This document shows, one piece after another, positions 11,643 through 23,759 of a DNA stretch of 64,000 bases. The stretch's first letter is position 1, and each line of letters begins with the position of its first letter. This DNA is from Oreohelix idahoensis. Its lineage: Eukaryota; Mollusca; Gastropoda; Stylommatophora; Oreohelicidae. Position numbers and translations under genes: made by a program. The stretch covers positions 1 to 64,000 of the forward strand of contig JAMPIV010004261.1 in the NCBI GenBank assembly GCA_024509875.1, in the 5' to 3' direction. Under the pieces are notes generated by a model. That model had not been told where the DNA came from, did not search any database, and saw only the letters and a program-made list of their open reading frames with translations.

Positions 11643-14600
11643 ATGGAGATACAGTATACTGACTTCTTGGAAGTGACAGGAAGTAAACAACATCTAGGCT
11701 CATGTGGAGATGAAGAAGGTATGGATAACCAAAATTTTATTATTTTAAATTTATATTTAATATTGTTGTTTTAAATTTATGTTTTGACTATGTAAATTTA
11801 AGTGATTAAAATGTGTATACTGTATAACATCTAATTCTTAGCAGCAATTAGGCATTTCACAGAGATTCCTAAACATTTCAAAATATTCAACAAACTTGTG
11901 TGATATATACATATTATATCATTACCTGGACATAATACTTATACAGTCATGTGTCGCTTAACGTTAACGATACGTTCTGTGAAATAGGACATTATGCGAT
12001 TTGGATGTTGTGCGAACACCATACTTTATACTTAGAAAAGTTATATGAAAAACTGATGTATACTTGTATTGACTAAATAGCTAAGATAGTGTACACATAC
12101 AGTACTGTATTTCAGCTAATGTACTGTATCTGGCAAGGTGATACTGTACAGTATATATATGGATTCAGTAGAAAAATCCTTTAACAGCTTGGATAATTTT
12201 TTTCTTTGTTCTTAAATGCGACATGCCCAAATCACGAGCTATAGCATTCACTGGTTTTCCACCTTTGTGATGTTTAATTACCTTTTGTTTCACTTCCAAA
12301 TTGATACTTTTCCTTTGTCTCTTGCTGCTGTTATCACTAACCATGATGCACTTCACGGTATTGTATTTTCGAAAGTTCACATTAAAATAACGATAGTAAG
12401 TACAGTACAGTTCAAACATAGGCCAGTAATATAGGCGTTTATTATGACTATCAAGACATATGTACTGTATTATAGGTTATATATGTACTGTACCATTATA
12501 CGCCTGGCATCGCAATCGCTTTGTACTGTATACAAGAGACATGAGATACACATGTTGCGTGCGGGAAGCTGTTGCTTTCGCTACATCCGGTTACGTCTGC
12601 TTCGTCCTGTTCAGGATTTCTGAACTCTATTATAACCTTATGGGACCATGGACGTATATGCGGTCAGACATTGTCCGAACGGACGTTATGCGGCGCACGA
12701 CTGTATTTATGTTATAACATTTTTCTTACATACAGGACATACATTTCATCATTTGTATGTGCTAATTATTTTCATTATTTCAGACATATATTCCTGTCTC
12801 CTGTGCAACACTGGTTTCCTCCAACTTGATGTCCTACATGAGCATCTAAAAACAGTACACAACAATGGACTCTGGGAGTTTGATAATAAACATGATGATC
12901 TTCAGGGCGTGTTACCACATGGCAATGGAAGTAAAATAGATAAAACAGTAAATAAAATAGATGATACCTCTGCTGATGCTATAAGAGAAGATAACCTTAA
13001 ACTCACAGATAAAGAACAATTACTCTATAGTCAGGAAAGGACAGTTACAATTTGTGACAATCTAAATGGTAATACATCAGCTTTAAAGACTGAAGTTTGT
13101 AACATAAATTGTAGTAAAATATTTTCTGTCCGTGAGAAAAATGTTCAGCCTAGTGTGAGTGACAGAGCTGTTGCTACCTGCAGTGATTTAAAAATTCAGT
13201 CTCATGAGAAACTTGAGGAAGATAAGCCCTACAAGTGTGATATTTGTGGTGAATTATTTACTGGGAAAGACAACCTGCAGCAGCGTAACATAATACATAC
13301 AGGGGAGAAGTCTTTCAGTTGTGATGTTTGTGGTGTGGTATTTGCTCAGAGATGTCATCTTCAAGTACATAAAAGAGTACATTCAAGAACAAAGTCTTAC
13401 AAGTGTGATGTTAATGACATATCACTTACTTCGAATGATAACCAAAAAGTACATAAAAGAATTCATACAATGGAGAATCCTTTCAAGTGTGAGTTTTGTG
13501 GTGCGGCATTTATGCAAAGAGGTGACCTAAAAGTGCATAAGAGAATACATACAGGAGAGAAGCCTTACAAGTGTAATGTTTGTAGTGTATCATTTACTCG
13601 GAGTGCTCATCTAAATGTGCATGAAAGAATACATACAGCTGAGAAGCCTTACAAGTGTGATGTTTGTGGTGCTGCATTTACTCAAAAAAGTAGATTACAG
13701 AACCATACAAGAATACATTCAGGCAAGAGACCTTACAAGTGTGATGTTTGTGGTGCAACATTTACTCAGAATTGTGGCTTGCAAAGACATAATAGAGTAC
13801 ATTCAGGAGAGAAGCCTTACAAGTGTGACATTTGTGTCGCTGCATTCACCTGGAAATGTTACCTAGAAATGCATAAAAGAATACATACAGGAGAAAAGCC
13901 TTACAAGTGTGATGTTTGTGGTGCAGCATTTACACACAGAAATCAACTAGAAGTACATAAAAGAACACACACAGGAGAGAAGCCTTACAAATGTGATATT
14001 TGTGGTGCAACATTTACTCAGAATTGTGGCTTACAAAGACATAAAAGAATACATACAGGAGAGAAGCCTTACAAGTGTGATGTTTGTGGTGGAACATTTA
14101 CTGATGATAGTAGGTTACGAAGACATAAAAGAATACATACAGGAGAGAAGCCTTACAAGTGTAATGTTTGTAGTGTAGCATTTACTGAGAGTGCTCATCT
14201 AAATGTGCATGAAAGAATACATACAGGTGAGAAGCCTTACAAGTGTGATGTTTGTGGTGCTGCATTTACTCAAAAAAGTAGATTACAGAACCATACAAGA
14301 ATACATTCAGGCAAGAGACCTTACAAGTGTGATGTTTGTGGTGCAGGATTTACTCAGAATAGTAACTTACAAAGACATAAAAGAACACACACAGGAGAGA
14401 AGCCTTACAAGTGTGATGTTTGTGGTGCAACATTTACTCAGAATTGTGACTTGCAAAGACATAAAAGAGTACATACAGGAGAGAAGCCTTACAAGTGTGA
14501 CATTTGTGGCGCTGCATTCAACACTAGATGTTACCTAAAAATGCATAAAAGAATACACACAGGAGAGAAGCTTTACAAGTGTGATGTTTGTGGTTTAGCA

Positions 14601-14828
14601 TTTACACACAGAAATCAACTAGAAATACATAAAAGAACACACACAGGAGAGAAGCATTACAAATGTGATATTTGTGGTGCAACATTTACTCAGAATTGTG
14701 GCTTACAAAGACATAAAAGAATACATACAGGAGAGAAGCATTACAAGTGTAATGTTTGTGGTGCAACATTTGCTCAGAATTGTAACTTACAAAGACATAA
14801 AAGAATACATACAGGAGAGAAGCCTTAG
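11643..14828 (+). CDS. C2H2 zinc-finger protein, two exons (11643-11718 and 12784-14828)
   Basis: A probable nuclear DNA-binding transcription factor. Exon 1 reads MEIQYTDFLEVTGSKQHLGS and ends in GAAGAAG before a GTATGG donor, leaving one base of a codon. Exon 2 starts after TTATTTCAG at 12784 and completes it as GAC, so the phases match. Together they give about 706 residues. A divergent finger (YSCLLC...HLKTVH) opens exon 2. After about 120 acidic, finger-free residues come 19 tandem fingers of the [13 protein letters not shown]...HKRIHTGEK type. Finger 1 lacks its first zinc histidine and finger 3 its second cysteine; the rest look intact. A start at 12648 is possible in the long frame but lies in the intron and inside a transposon, so I reject it. 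No KRAB, BTB or SCAN domain is seen. Finger sequence continues past the TAG. Confidence 0.82.
11944..12703 (-). mobile_element. Tigger (pogo/Tc1-mariner) transposon remnant in the intron
   Basis: The left end CAGTCATGTGTCGCTTAACG and the right end GCGGCGCACGACTG match the known Tigger-type termini, with a TA at each outer edge (11942-11943 and 12704-12705). The minus strand at 12165-12419 encodes the N-terminus of a pogo-like transposase (RQRKSINLEVKQKVIKHHKG, then IARDLGMS), the CENP-B type helix-turn-helix. The DDE catalytic domain is deleted. The element ends about 80 bases before the acceptor of the zinc-finger exon. Confidence 0.9.
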
Positions 14829-15189
<361 letters not shown>

Positions 15190-15281
15190 TTGTCACAGGT
15201 TGCCTCCCCTTGCTCTGCAGTAGTCGTCCAACATTGGCCCAAAACCTAGAGTATCTAATGTGCATCTTCAAAGGTGTCTAC
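15190..15281 (+). repeat. Repeat R1, left part of a split copy
   Basis: Matches 565-650 and stops at GTGTCTAC; the rest resumes at 17657 after the 2.4-kb insertion. Confidence 0.75.
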
Positions 15282-17656
15282 TGTGGTGAAATTACAGTGA
15301 TGCAACGTTAAAATTCCTCCATTTATAAAGATAATAGGTAAAATAACATGTACGGATAAAAATATAGGTAAGGTACGATGATACATTCTTGCCCACGCCC
15401 GCGTTTTCTAGCGCCATTGAAACTAACTAGTTAGAACACACAGACTAAACGACTTATCCTTTTAGACGGGGTAGAAACGGAGATAAAAGAAAAAAAATTA
15501 TGACGGTCTGAACACGTGTTTGAATCTAAAGTCAAAAAGATGCAATTGGTAGTTTAAAGAAAAAAATTACGCCACTAGTTGACACAATGTAAGGAAATGG
15601 ACAAAAAAACGACCTTAGCTCTTGTTAGAAACAGACGTATCTTGGACGGTTTACGGTAATTAGTCGTTTTTAGTTTGAAAATAGCGGCAAACGCCGTACA
15701 CGAAGGTTCAAAAACAAATTTCCAAACTAACCTTGAGAAAAGTAGGTTGTTTCTTAATAATAAGTTTAGGAAAATAAAAACTAGCTAGTTTGATAGCCCA
15801 TATTTATCTGAGAAATAATATACTTTTAATTACACAGACGGACAGATAACACGGAAGATATTGACGAAAGACTGTATTGTTCACTACAGACTAGCGGACA
15901 GTTTTTTGTGCACATTTTCACTAAAGTTACATTTTGACGTCCTTGAGACTAAAAATGCAAAAACAAACTGCAGGTGGACTAGGGGCAAAGTAGGAGGATA
16001 GTAGCTAAAAATAACTTAGCATAGAATCTTTGAAGTAGGGGGAGACAAAAATTTGTGTAGTTTTTCTTGTAGTTTCGTCCAAAAACAAGTGTAATTTTGG
16101 GAAAAGCCAAGTTGGGACGGACAGACCGACAGAAAAATACTACACACTAGACTGAGACTGGACCGAAATTGGACATTTGTAGTTTGAATATTTAAAAAGT
16201 AGAGGGGAAGTCCGTTTATTGGACAGAAGCTTTCATATTGTAGAAAGAAAGACGCCCGCTAGTGCCATTTTGTAGAAGACTGTCCATTGACACAGTTCGT
16301 TAATGCTAGAGGTGTAAATTCCAGGAAATATTAAATATTTTCAGTGGAACGCCTTAATCTAGCCAGCAGCTCAGCTGAGTTTTGCTAGTTCAACTTAACT
16401 GTGTTCTCAATTCTGAATTGTGGTAAGGGAAAAAGCATTTACCGTATTAAATTTTAATATTTTGAGTGATTGATACTGCCATGTCATGAAAAATGATTAC
16501 GACAAGTAAGTGCTTACTCTAGGTCCCCAGCAGCAGTCCAGGGCCTAGAGACAAACAAATAATATAGGAAAACATATCTAAGACTATGGAAGACAGATCT
16601 ATATTTGAGATCAGTGGGAAGATATCACCCACCTTATTGGATGGAAGAGGAAACTATTGAACATATTTCGGATACAATGCAGTCTTGGAAAACTGGTGCT
16701 ATTGGATAACAACTGGGTGAGATGTGCTGAGTTGGTCAGAGAGATCTGACCCGATCTTTGTAATGTTTTTCGTTGTTATGTGTATAAAATTGGTGCAGTA
16801 GGCAGTGTGTTGACACATGGCACAAATTTTGGTTTCAGAGTTTCTGATCTGGCACTACGCTAGTGCCAGATGCTTTTGTAGAAGTACAAGAGTGGATGCC
16901 TAAGCAGCCTAACATTTTACTCCAGCTACTGTGAAGAGTGGGCAAATAGACTTCTGTACTGCATCGTCACAGGCCAGATAAGTGAAGACCTGGCCTGCTG
17001 TGGATTCATCAAACTATTCCACAAATACCATAAATAAAGAAATAAAATCTTGTTGTATAAACACTATAACTCAGTCCATATTTCAAGGACCATGAACATT
17101 ATAAACAGAGATTGGGCATGATGACACCACCCCAACTAGACATCAAGTGCTAGTTTTTCAAAAGACACTGTAGTTAGTATTAATATTAACCAATGTAATA
17201 ATATATTTATGTAAAAAATTTTCAATTGATTATTCAATATATATATGCACTTTTATTGATAAATACATATTGTTTCATATGTCCTGACCAGAATAAACAT
17301 TTGGTTCAGGACTAAATAAATTCAAAAATTTGTCAAACTTAAATTCTAAAAGCCAGTGTTAGTTGAGTTGATCCTATAACTTAATATTATTAGACTTAGT
17401 GTTTACATGTGTGTGTCTATGTATTTAATTACCTACACATCACATTTCATTACCTACACATCACATTTCATTACCCTAGACATTTAACGTAGCTAACATA
17501 CATATTAGCAAAATAGGTCTGTTTGAGGTCGTAAGTGGTAGCGGAAAGGCATTCTGTAACTCACATAAACTTTTATCTTCAGGAGCCTTCACAGCTGACC
17601 TCATCCAGTACACTAGGTAACATAGCAACCATACAATAACATCAAAAACCACTACA
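15282..17656. mobile_element. 2375-bp insertion with TG...CA ends, possible solo LTR
   Basis: It interrupts repeat R1 exactly, begins TGTGGTG, ends CACTACA, and is flanked by TCTAC on both sides (15277-15281 and 17657-17661). TG/CA termini with a 5-bp duplication suit a solo LTR or a small LTR element. No internal direct repeat marking two LTRs and no coding frame were found. A DNA transposon with short TIRs (TGTGGTG/TGTAGTGG) is the alternative. Its left half has abnormal dinucleotide usage (see 15301-16320). Confidence 0.6.
15301..16320. other. Block of about 1 kb with reversed dinucleotide bias
   Basis: By hand count over all 17 sixty-base lines, CpG is about 35 and GpC about 27. Over ten of these lines ApC+GpT is about 93 against CpA+TpG about 64. 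In the adjoining 16441-16860 the figures are CpG 5, GpC 13, and ApC+GpT 51 against CpA+TpG 66, the usual pattern. The block shows no frame or repeat homology on either real strand. Confidence 0.5.
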
Positions 17657-17855
17657 TCTACCTTCGCACAAGATTACTCTTGACAGAGTTGTAGATAGAA
17701 GAATAATAATGCTTCTACCTCGAGGGAGTATTCACAAGGGAGATTTCAGAAGTCAAGAACAATGCTGAATTCATCTGAGCAAGTTAACGTTTTATCTGAT
17801 CTGCCTCCTTTTGTGAAGATGGATATTGTATGATTTAGCTCGTTTGAGCCAGCCC
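17657..17855 (+). repeat. Repeat R1, right part of the split copy
   Basis: Matches 645-845: CTTCGCACAAGATTACTCTT onward, through the TAGATAGAAG motif. Confidence 0.75.
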
Positions 17856-17972
17856 CCCCCTTTCCCCCTCTCCCCCCCCCCCCCCCCCCCCACCCCCCCC
17901 CCCCCCCCCTCCCCCCCCCCCCCCCCCCCTCTCCCCCCCCCCCCCCCCCCCCCCCCCCCCCTTCCCCCCACC
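17853..17972. repeat. Poly-C low-complexity tract
   Basis: About 120 bases almost wholly C with scattered T and A. Its length is unreliable in any assembly. Confidence 0.9.
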
Positions 17973-20084
17973 AGCTGATTTAATTCAGCGAAATTTCTCT
18001 TATTATTATTGTTCTTATTGGTTCTTCAGATGTAGATATAACTATGTATATTAAAATCTGGATTCACACGTGTGCCTTTTGCTCCGTAATAATTACTTCA
18101 ACTATTTGTCATTGTCAAGACCCAACCTAATCAGTTGGGGGAAGGTGCTAGCTGGCTAACACCCACTCATAGGGCTTTACCACTGTTTGTACTGGATTTA
18201 ACTAAGCAAGCAATGACTCATGTACACTAAAGAACCACACGTACACTGGCTGACACAAGAAATAAAGCTTCTAAACAGCTAGAATCCCTTTATTATGAAC
18301 AACACCACTTGGCCACATCCGGCCATAATGAAATACACAAAATGTATAAATACTGCCACTACTAGCTAATACACAATCTGAATCTAGGCAATATAACAAT
18401 CTATCTGCTACAGTGAATCTTGCTCACCTGAGCGGCAAGAAACATCATTATGTCAAACTGACAACTATCAGATACAAATTACTCGTACTTACGAGAACAA
18501 CCTCAGTTCACAAAAATCACCACTGAGAGACTAACTACCTCTCTAGAATACTGACACCAGGACAGAGCTCTAATGGGAGATGCTGTTTTGCGAAATTCCA
18601 TCCAAGATGGACAGCAAACAAGCTGACATGGCAGCGTCGACACAGGACGGTAGTCGAATAATGAATGACTCAGCTCTGAAACCCTTGACACCAAAATACG
18701 AGCTGATCACATGATTTCAATCGCTTGTTTATATTCATCAGCCCTTCCGTGGCTTCTGAATGGCTTGCTTGATTTACGAACAAGCGGTTACTCAAACAGC
18801 GAAATATCCCCGATATAAGCCATAATCAACATATACAAATTTAATGATCGATTACTTTAACACTTGTAAATAAATATAAATGATGATTATGGAAAATAAT
18901 TACGTTTTTTCACTGAAAAGTCTTTGGGCTTGATGAATCTAGTAAAAATAAAGTTTGGTTGTTTTTGGCCTGTTAAAAATGGGACTTGCCGAAATTCTGA
19001 AGTGCCGATGCTGGTTTTCCATAGACTCGTCTCGGTGGTTAAGGGCACGTTTCCAGGTCAGTTCAGGAAGTAAGCGCTCCTGGTCAAGGCAAGAATCTTC
19101 AAGTGTCAATCTCAATTTTCGAACCAGAGACAAGTAGTACAGCAAATGGTATCTCTGGGTCATACCGCAAATATTCAAGTCACCTCGTATTGGTACCACA
19201 AACCTAATATGAAATATAGATTTCTTGCTCAGTAGAATAGTCGTGGCAACTTAACTCAGATGCCTCGAACACACGTCTGAGGTATTATTTCAAAATCCAT
19301 ATGTGACTTGTGAGTGGTCCTATAGAATTCTGGGTTCTGTATTAATATTGCTGAGTTTTCTACTGATGTGCAGATATGCTCTTAATACTTTTTGTCCAGT
19401 CCTATAAATTCAGAATCAAACTCTATTCTTTTCTGTAGCAAGGTCCGAGCTGTCTGCCCTGACGATTTCTAGAATGCAGTGCCGTATGTTAAACTTTTTT
19501 CTACATTATATCGTAGGTTCCTGGCACACCCTTCCACCTGGCGTTTTCTGACAAAAACCCAATCGTAACAATTGTTTACTCGTGCCTCAAATGCCAGCCA
19601 GTACATTCAAAATTTCATGTTATGAAAATGTTTCCTCGTGTAGTATTTTGTATGACACATGCGTTTGCAAATTTCAAACAGTCACCCTCTGTATATGGAG
19701 TTGCTACATCCGACAATTCTTGGTAATGTTTACATTACAACTTCTTACATTTATCTTGATCGTAACCAGTTTGTCAGGACGTTTCCTTACATCATTCATG
19801 TCTGTACCCTTTGCCAGATAGCTAATTGACCCGGCACTCGTTGTGTAAACATTCACGGGACCACTCCATGAAAATGACCTCACCAGTCAAGCTGGGCTGA
19901 TGGGGACCAGCTCTCAAGTAAACAAACACGGAATGAATGGAAGGAGTGTAAACATTGAAACGAAAAATACCAGTTACCTGTCGGAAGATATGGAATTAAA
20001 ATTCACCAATTCTGCGTTCTTTCACAGATTCATTGGATCGAGCTGAGTTAACTTTTACTAGTTCCACAGTTTTGTTAATTCTCT
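17973..20084. other. No gene recognised
   Basis: Two kilobases without a credible coding frame on either strand. A short hairpin-like GTTGGG/CCCAAC region lies at about 18120-18140. The rest gives no element ends, tRNA-like boxes or repeats that I recognise. Confidence 0.5.
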
Positions 20085-20378
20085 TTTTTTCGTTTCGTTG
20101 ATTATTTACTTTCTTGTTTCGGTATTTCTCTTCAGATTTTACGATTTTCTTGTATTATTATTGTTCTTTTTCTCTCATCACTGTTGTTGTTTACTTTTTC
20201 CATCTGCTTGTATTGCCCATTTGTTGTATATTTCTCATCATCGTATAGTTTTGTAGTACATATATGTAATTCTTGTCTTTGTCACCTGTTTGTGGCTGAC
20301 GAAGGGTAAAACCTGAAACGTCCCTTGTTTCTTGTGAACCGTTATTTGTAAAACTGATTAAATACCGTTTTATTGGTT
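20085..20378 (+). mobile_element. Penelope-like 3' fragment, copy 1
   Basis: It aligns with the reverse complement of 42604-42905. It includes GACGAAGGGTAAAACCTGAA, a motif common near the ends of Penelope-like elements, and ends in TTTATTGGTTT directly against LINE family A. CTGACGA (20296-20302) and GAAA (20315-20318) are spaced like a hammerhead ribozyme core with a short stem II. Confidence 0.5.
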
Positions 20379-21147
20379 TGAATTTTTCTTAGGCATGTTG
20401 TGTGAAAAGAGGACAATTTCGACATTTCCTTCTCTGTAACTCTCCAGCATTCCGCACCATAGAGAAGCACAGAAAGCACACAGCTCTGATATAATCTTAA
20501 TTTTGTGCTTGTGCTGTATTGAGAGGACTTCCAGATGTTGTTTAGGCTAAAAAAAAGGGCTGTTCTTGCCTTATTCATTCTGATGTTGATGTCTTTGCCT
20601 GCCCCGCCGTCTGGTGTTACTATGCATCCTAGGTATGTGAAGGTGTCTGTACCAGTTGCTGATTCCTTACTGATATGGGCTCAGGGTAGCTCACATTGAG
20701 AGTCATGACCTCTGACTTCTTTAAATTGATGTTCAAGCCCACCTGCTGACTAAACTTATTCTTCTTCTTCGTTCACCCTCAGATGTCAACTTGAATAAGT
20801 TCAAAGAAAGCAGTGGTCAGCCTGAGGCTGTTGATATCTCCGTAGATTTTCTCCAGCAATGGTACTGGTGTTGGCCATATGCGTTTTCTCTGTTCCTCAT
20901 ATGTTGGGCACCTTTGAAGCAGATGTTCGGCAGTCATTTTATCGGTGCCACAGTCACACTCATCAGTAGTTCATATCTTTAATTTGTTGAATAGGTGGTA
21001 TCTCAATCTGTTATGACCTGTGCGAAGTCTGCAGATTACCACTTGTTCACTTCTGCTGAGCTGGTAATAAGGATGCTAAACTTATTAAGTCTATCCGTTT
21101 TTTCCTGGATGTGTTGATGTGAATGTGCTAGTAATGCAATGTCAGAC
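20379..21147 (-). mobile_element. LINE family A fragment, split by another LINE
   Basis: The minus strand matches the C-terminal reverse transcriptase region of 8828-9880 (KSSQYSTSTKLRLYQSC, YGAECWRVTEKEM). It is interrupted at 20761-21075 and continues to about 21147. Its 3' end is missing where the Penelope-like fragment abuts it. Confidence 0.85.
20761..21075 (-). mobile_element. LINE 3' end inserted in LINE family A
   Basis: The minus strand encodes QVVICRLRTGHNRLRYHLF, a TDECDCGTDKMTAEHLLQRC zinc-knuckle-like motif and RKRIWPTPVPLLEKIYG, typical of the region after reverse transcriptase in a LINE of another family. It ends in GAAGAAGAAG. An 11-base duplication, CTAAACTTATT, flanks it (20750-20760 and 21076-21086). 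It is 5'-truncated. Confidence 0.88.
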
Positions 21148-21485
21148 ACCCTGGTCCTCCAGTTGGGGGTTTTAGCATAGGGCTGACACCCCTGTCTATG
21201 TTAAAAAAAAATTGAAGTTACGGAAACAACCAGTCATTTGACATTAAATATCTGTACATGATTTATTCCCTTTACCATGTGGTCGGGTTTATTTTCTTAC
21301 TTGTACTGTCTCATAAATCCATATGTGTGTCATTTCCTCTGTACGACTGGATAGGGGCTTATATGTATTAATGATTTACTAATCTTGATATTCAGTAAGA
21401 ATAATAGAGAAAAGACACGTTGCAAAGAAAAAGAATCCATTGTCAAGTGCCCCACTGAGATATGTCTTGGTGAGAATATTCGTCC
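21148..21485. other. No gene recognised
   Basis: Contains an imperfect inverted repeat near 21150-21190. Otherwise nothing is identifiable. Confidence 0.4.
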
Positions 21486-21727
21486 TCCTAATTTAGTGTT
21501 TCTCAACCCTGATAGTAGCAACGCCCCCTTTTGACAACTAATATTTTAAAAAGCCCCCCACCCTTTTAACACCCCGTTGCTCTTTATCGTGTATACACAA
21601 ACACACACACACACACACATATACATATATTCCACCATACTTTTAAAAAAGCAATACAGTTAATGAGTTATCTTTTCTTATAATATAAGGAAAAAGAGAA
21701 AGCAGATTTATAAAAGCTTAATAATAA

Positions 21728-21986
21728 TAGCCCCTTCAGTCATAACTGACTATGGGAATGCGCCCCAGAGGTGACAGCTCTCAGCTGCTTATTTTCCTGA
21801 TGTTGTCTCCTCTCTTCGGCTTGTTGTATGTGCTTCTATTCGCCCAATCTGAGGTGGCGCCGTAAATAGCATCGCCACTTGGTGCGATCGGCAGCTTCAT
21901 CCTCCCACGTTGCTGGATTTATGTCCAGTGCCCTCATATCTCTCTTGCACACACCTTTGAACCTCAGCTGCGGTCGCCCAACTGTA
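21728..21986 (-). mobile_element. LINE family F 3' end nested in the hAT
   Basis: The minus strand reads GRPQLRFKGVCKRDMRALDI and TWEDEAADRTKWR, the C-terminus of the LINE family seen at 61700-62600, then the same 3' UTR (GTCAGTTATGACTGAAGGGG) and an AT-rich tail. Confidence 0.8.
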
Positions 21987-22269
21987 TTATATTAAATATG
22001 TGTTTAAGTACGGAGTTATATACACAACAGGTTCATTATCCTTGAATTACAAATTGGCGGAGCAAATGATATAAAATTAGTTCTTACAACTCTATAACTA
22101 TCATAATCATATCATTTTAACAGCGCCTAAATGACTGCATATATATCTTCAAATCTGAATATTTAAGCATCTCCTTATGTAACCACTTTAAACATGAAAA
22201 AATTGGAAAAATTATTAGTTGATAATAATTATATAATTATATAAAAATTCAATTACTAATGAAGCTTAA

Positions 22270-23362
22270 TGAGATCCTTGCGCTTGGTGTGACTCAGCCA
22301 GTTTTGTAATATTTGATTCCAAGTTTGTTAAAAGAAGTCTCAAATCTCCTGTTACAAATCTGCAGTTGGTTTCGTTGCTTTTGTAATAGCAACACTACTG
22401 CACTGAACCCCTTCTGCATCAAATACGACGTTGGGAATGCTGTAATTAGCAATCTAGTTTCACGCCAAAGAACGGGATGCGCAAGCCTCTGCTGGATCCA
22501 AAATTTTTCGTAATGTGTGTGACTGAATCGTGCTTTTGCCTCTAAGTCATTTTGTAGCTCAATTAATTCTTCTTGTAAATGTTGATTAACTACGTAGTTC
22601 CACGTCTGCTTCAAACAGATTAATCACCCAGTCCGGTATTATTAGTTCTTGCAAGTCCTTAAATCTTATGCTCATATCATTTTTAATAGCGTCCAAATGA
22701 CTGCAATAAACCTATAAATCGGAATCTTTAAGCCTGTCCCCACCTAACTGTAGTAAACATGGAAAATGAGAAACGTCTCGGCGACTAAGATTATTTTTAT
22801 ATAATGTCAATTTGTTGATGAACCCCATGATAATTCCTTTCACTTTAATCAGACTGATCTCATTTCCTTGTAGCTTAAGAAGAACCTCATTTAACTTTTC
22901 ACATATATCTGAAATATAGGCCACATCGTTTCGCAATACTTCTCTTTCGATGCTAAATTCTTCTTTGATTGAATCAAAAAACTCTACAACAGAATCAAAT
23001 AATGCCCATAATCTTTTTAAACAGTTACCTTTGGACATCCATCGTACTTCCGTGTGTAGGAGAAGACGTTCAAACTCTTCACCATTATCACAACAAAGTT
23101 TACGAAATAATCTATCGTTCAACGAATGCGCCTTAATTTTGTTAATAACACTGATAACACAGTTCAATGACTTGTGGAGTCTGTCACTAAGATGCTTGGC
23201 GACTAAAAGTTGACGATGAATAACACAATGAATTGTTAAAACACATGGAGCCACATTTTTTAAGCAGGCCTGAAACCCACGATGACGACCAACCATAGCT
23301 GGTGCTCCGTCTGTCGCACATGCGATGACATTGGAAAAAGGAATTTTTTTTTTCCAACACAA
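22270..23362 (-). pseudogene. hAT transposase remnant
   Basis: An open frame of 216 codons (22712-23362) contains IACATDGAPAMVGRHRGFQA, IHCVIHRQ, TEVRWMSKGNCLKRLW and VAYISDICEKLNEVLLKLQG. These are the catalytic-domain landmarks of ZBED5/SCAND3-like hAT proteins, including the C/SxDGAPAM acidic box and the RWxSKG motif. The C-terminal dimerisation part continues on the minus strand to about 22270 through stops (FPTSYLMQKGFSAVVLLLQ). The N-terminal BED finger is missing. It is not a functional transposase. Confidence 0.85.
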
Positions 23363-23759
23363 ATGTGTTTCCAGAAAAAAATATGTGTCGAGAGTGGAGA
23401 GAGAAGGTTAGCTTGGGTGTGTCGAGAGGCTAATGAATGTTTCGAGTGTTGAAGGGACATAAATCTCCGCCTACTGTCTCATGACAATGGTAACATCCCA
23501 GGCACTAACATTTTGCGTTTGGAATCCTTGAAACACTATATGGGACGTAAGGCAAATAAAAACTATCGTGTTACAAGCTATGCGAAGGGGAATATCTTTT
23601 GTAATTGTTTCATATTGATTCTTGTAAAAATGTACACAACGCCCCCCTGAATGGAAGCAGCGACCCCCAATCGTTGCGACCCATCAGAACGCCCCCAGAC
23701 ATCTTGAAAACGCCCCCCAGGGGGCGGTACCGCCCCCGTTGAGAAACACTGTCCTAATT

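Larger units (their letters stand above)
21494..23751 (-). mobile_element. hAT transposon, degenerate
   Basis: The ends are TAGTGTTTCTCAAC on the left and its near-perfect inverse on the right, with an exact 8-bp duplication TCCTAATT (21486-21493 and 23752-23759). G-rich subterminal repeats (GGGGGCG) lie inside both ends. It contains a (CA)n run at about 21600, a nested LINE 3' end, and a minus-strand transposase remnant. Confidence 0.92.

Noticed and set aside
12648..12783. ATG at 12648 as start of the zinc-finger protein
   Set aside because: It lies inside a Tigger remnant and upstream of a clear splice acceptor. The phase-matched exon at 11643 is a better start.
17853..17972. C-rich tract as a regulatory or i-motif element
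   Set aside because: Near-pure homopolymer of uncertain length; most likely simple repeat growth or an assembly artefact.
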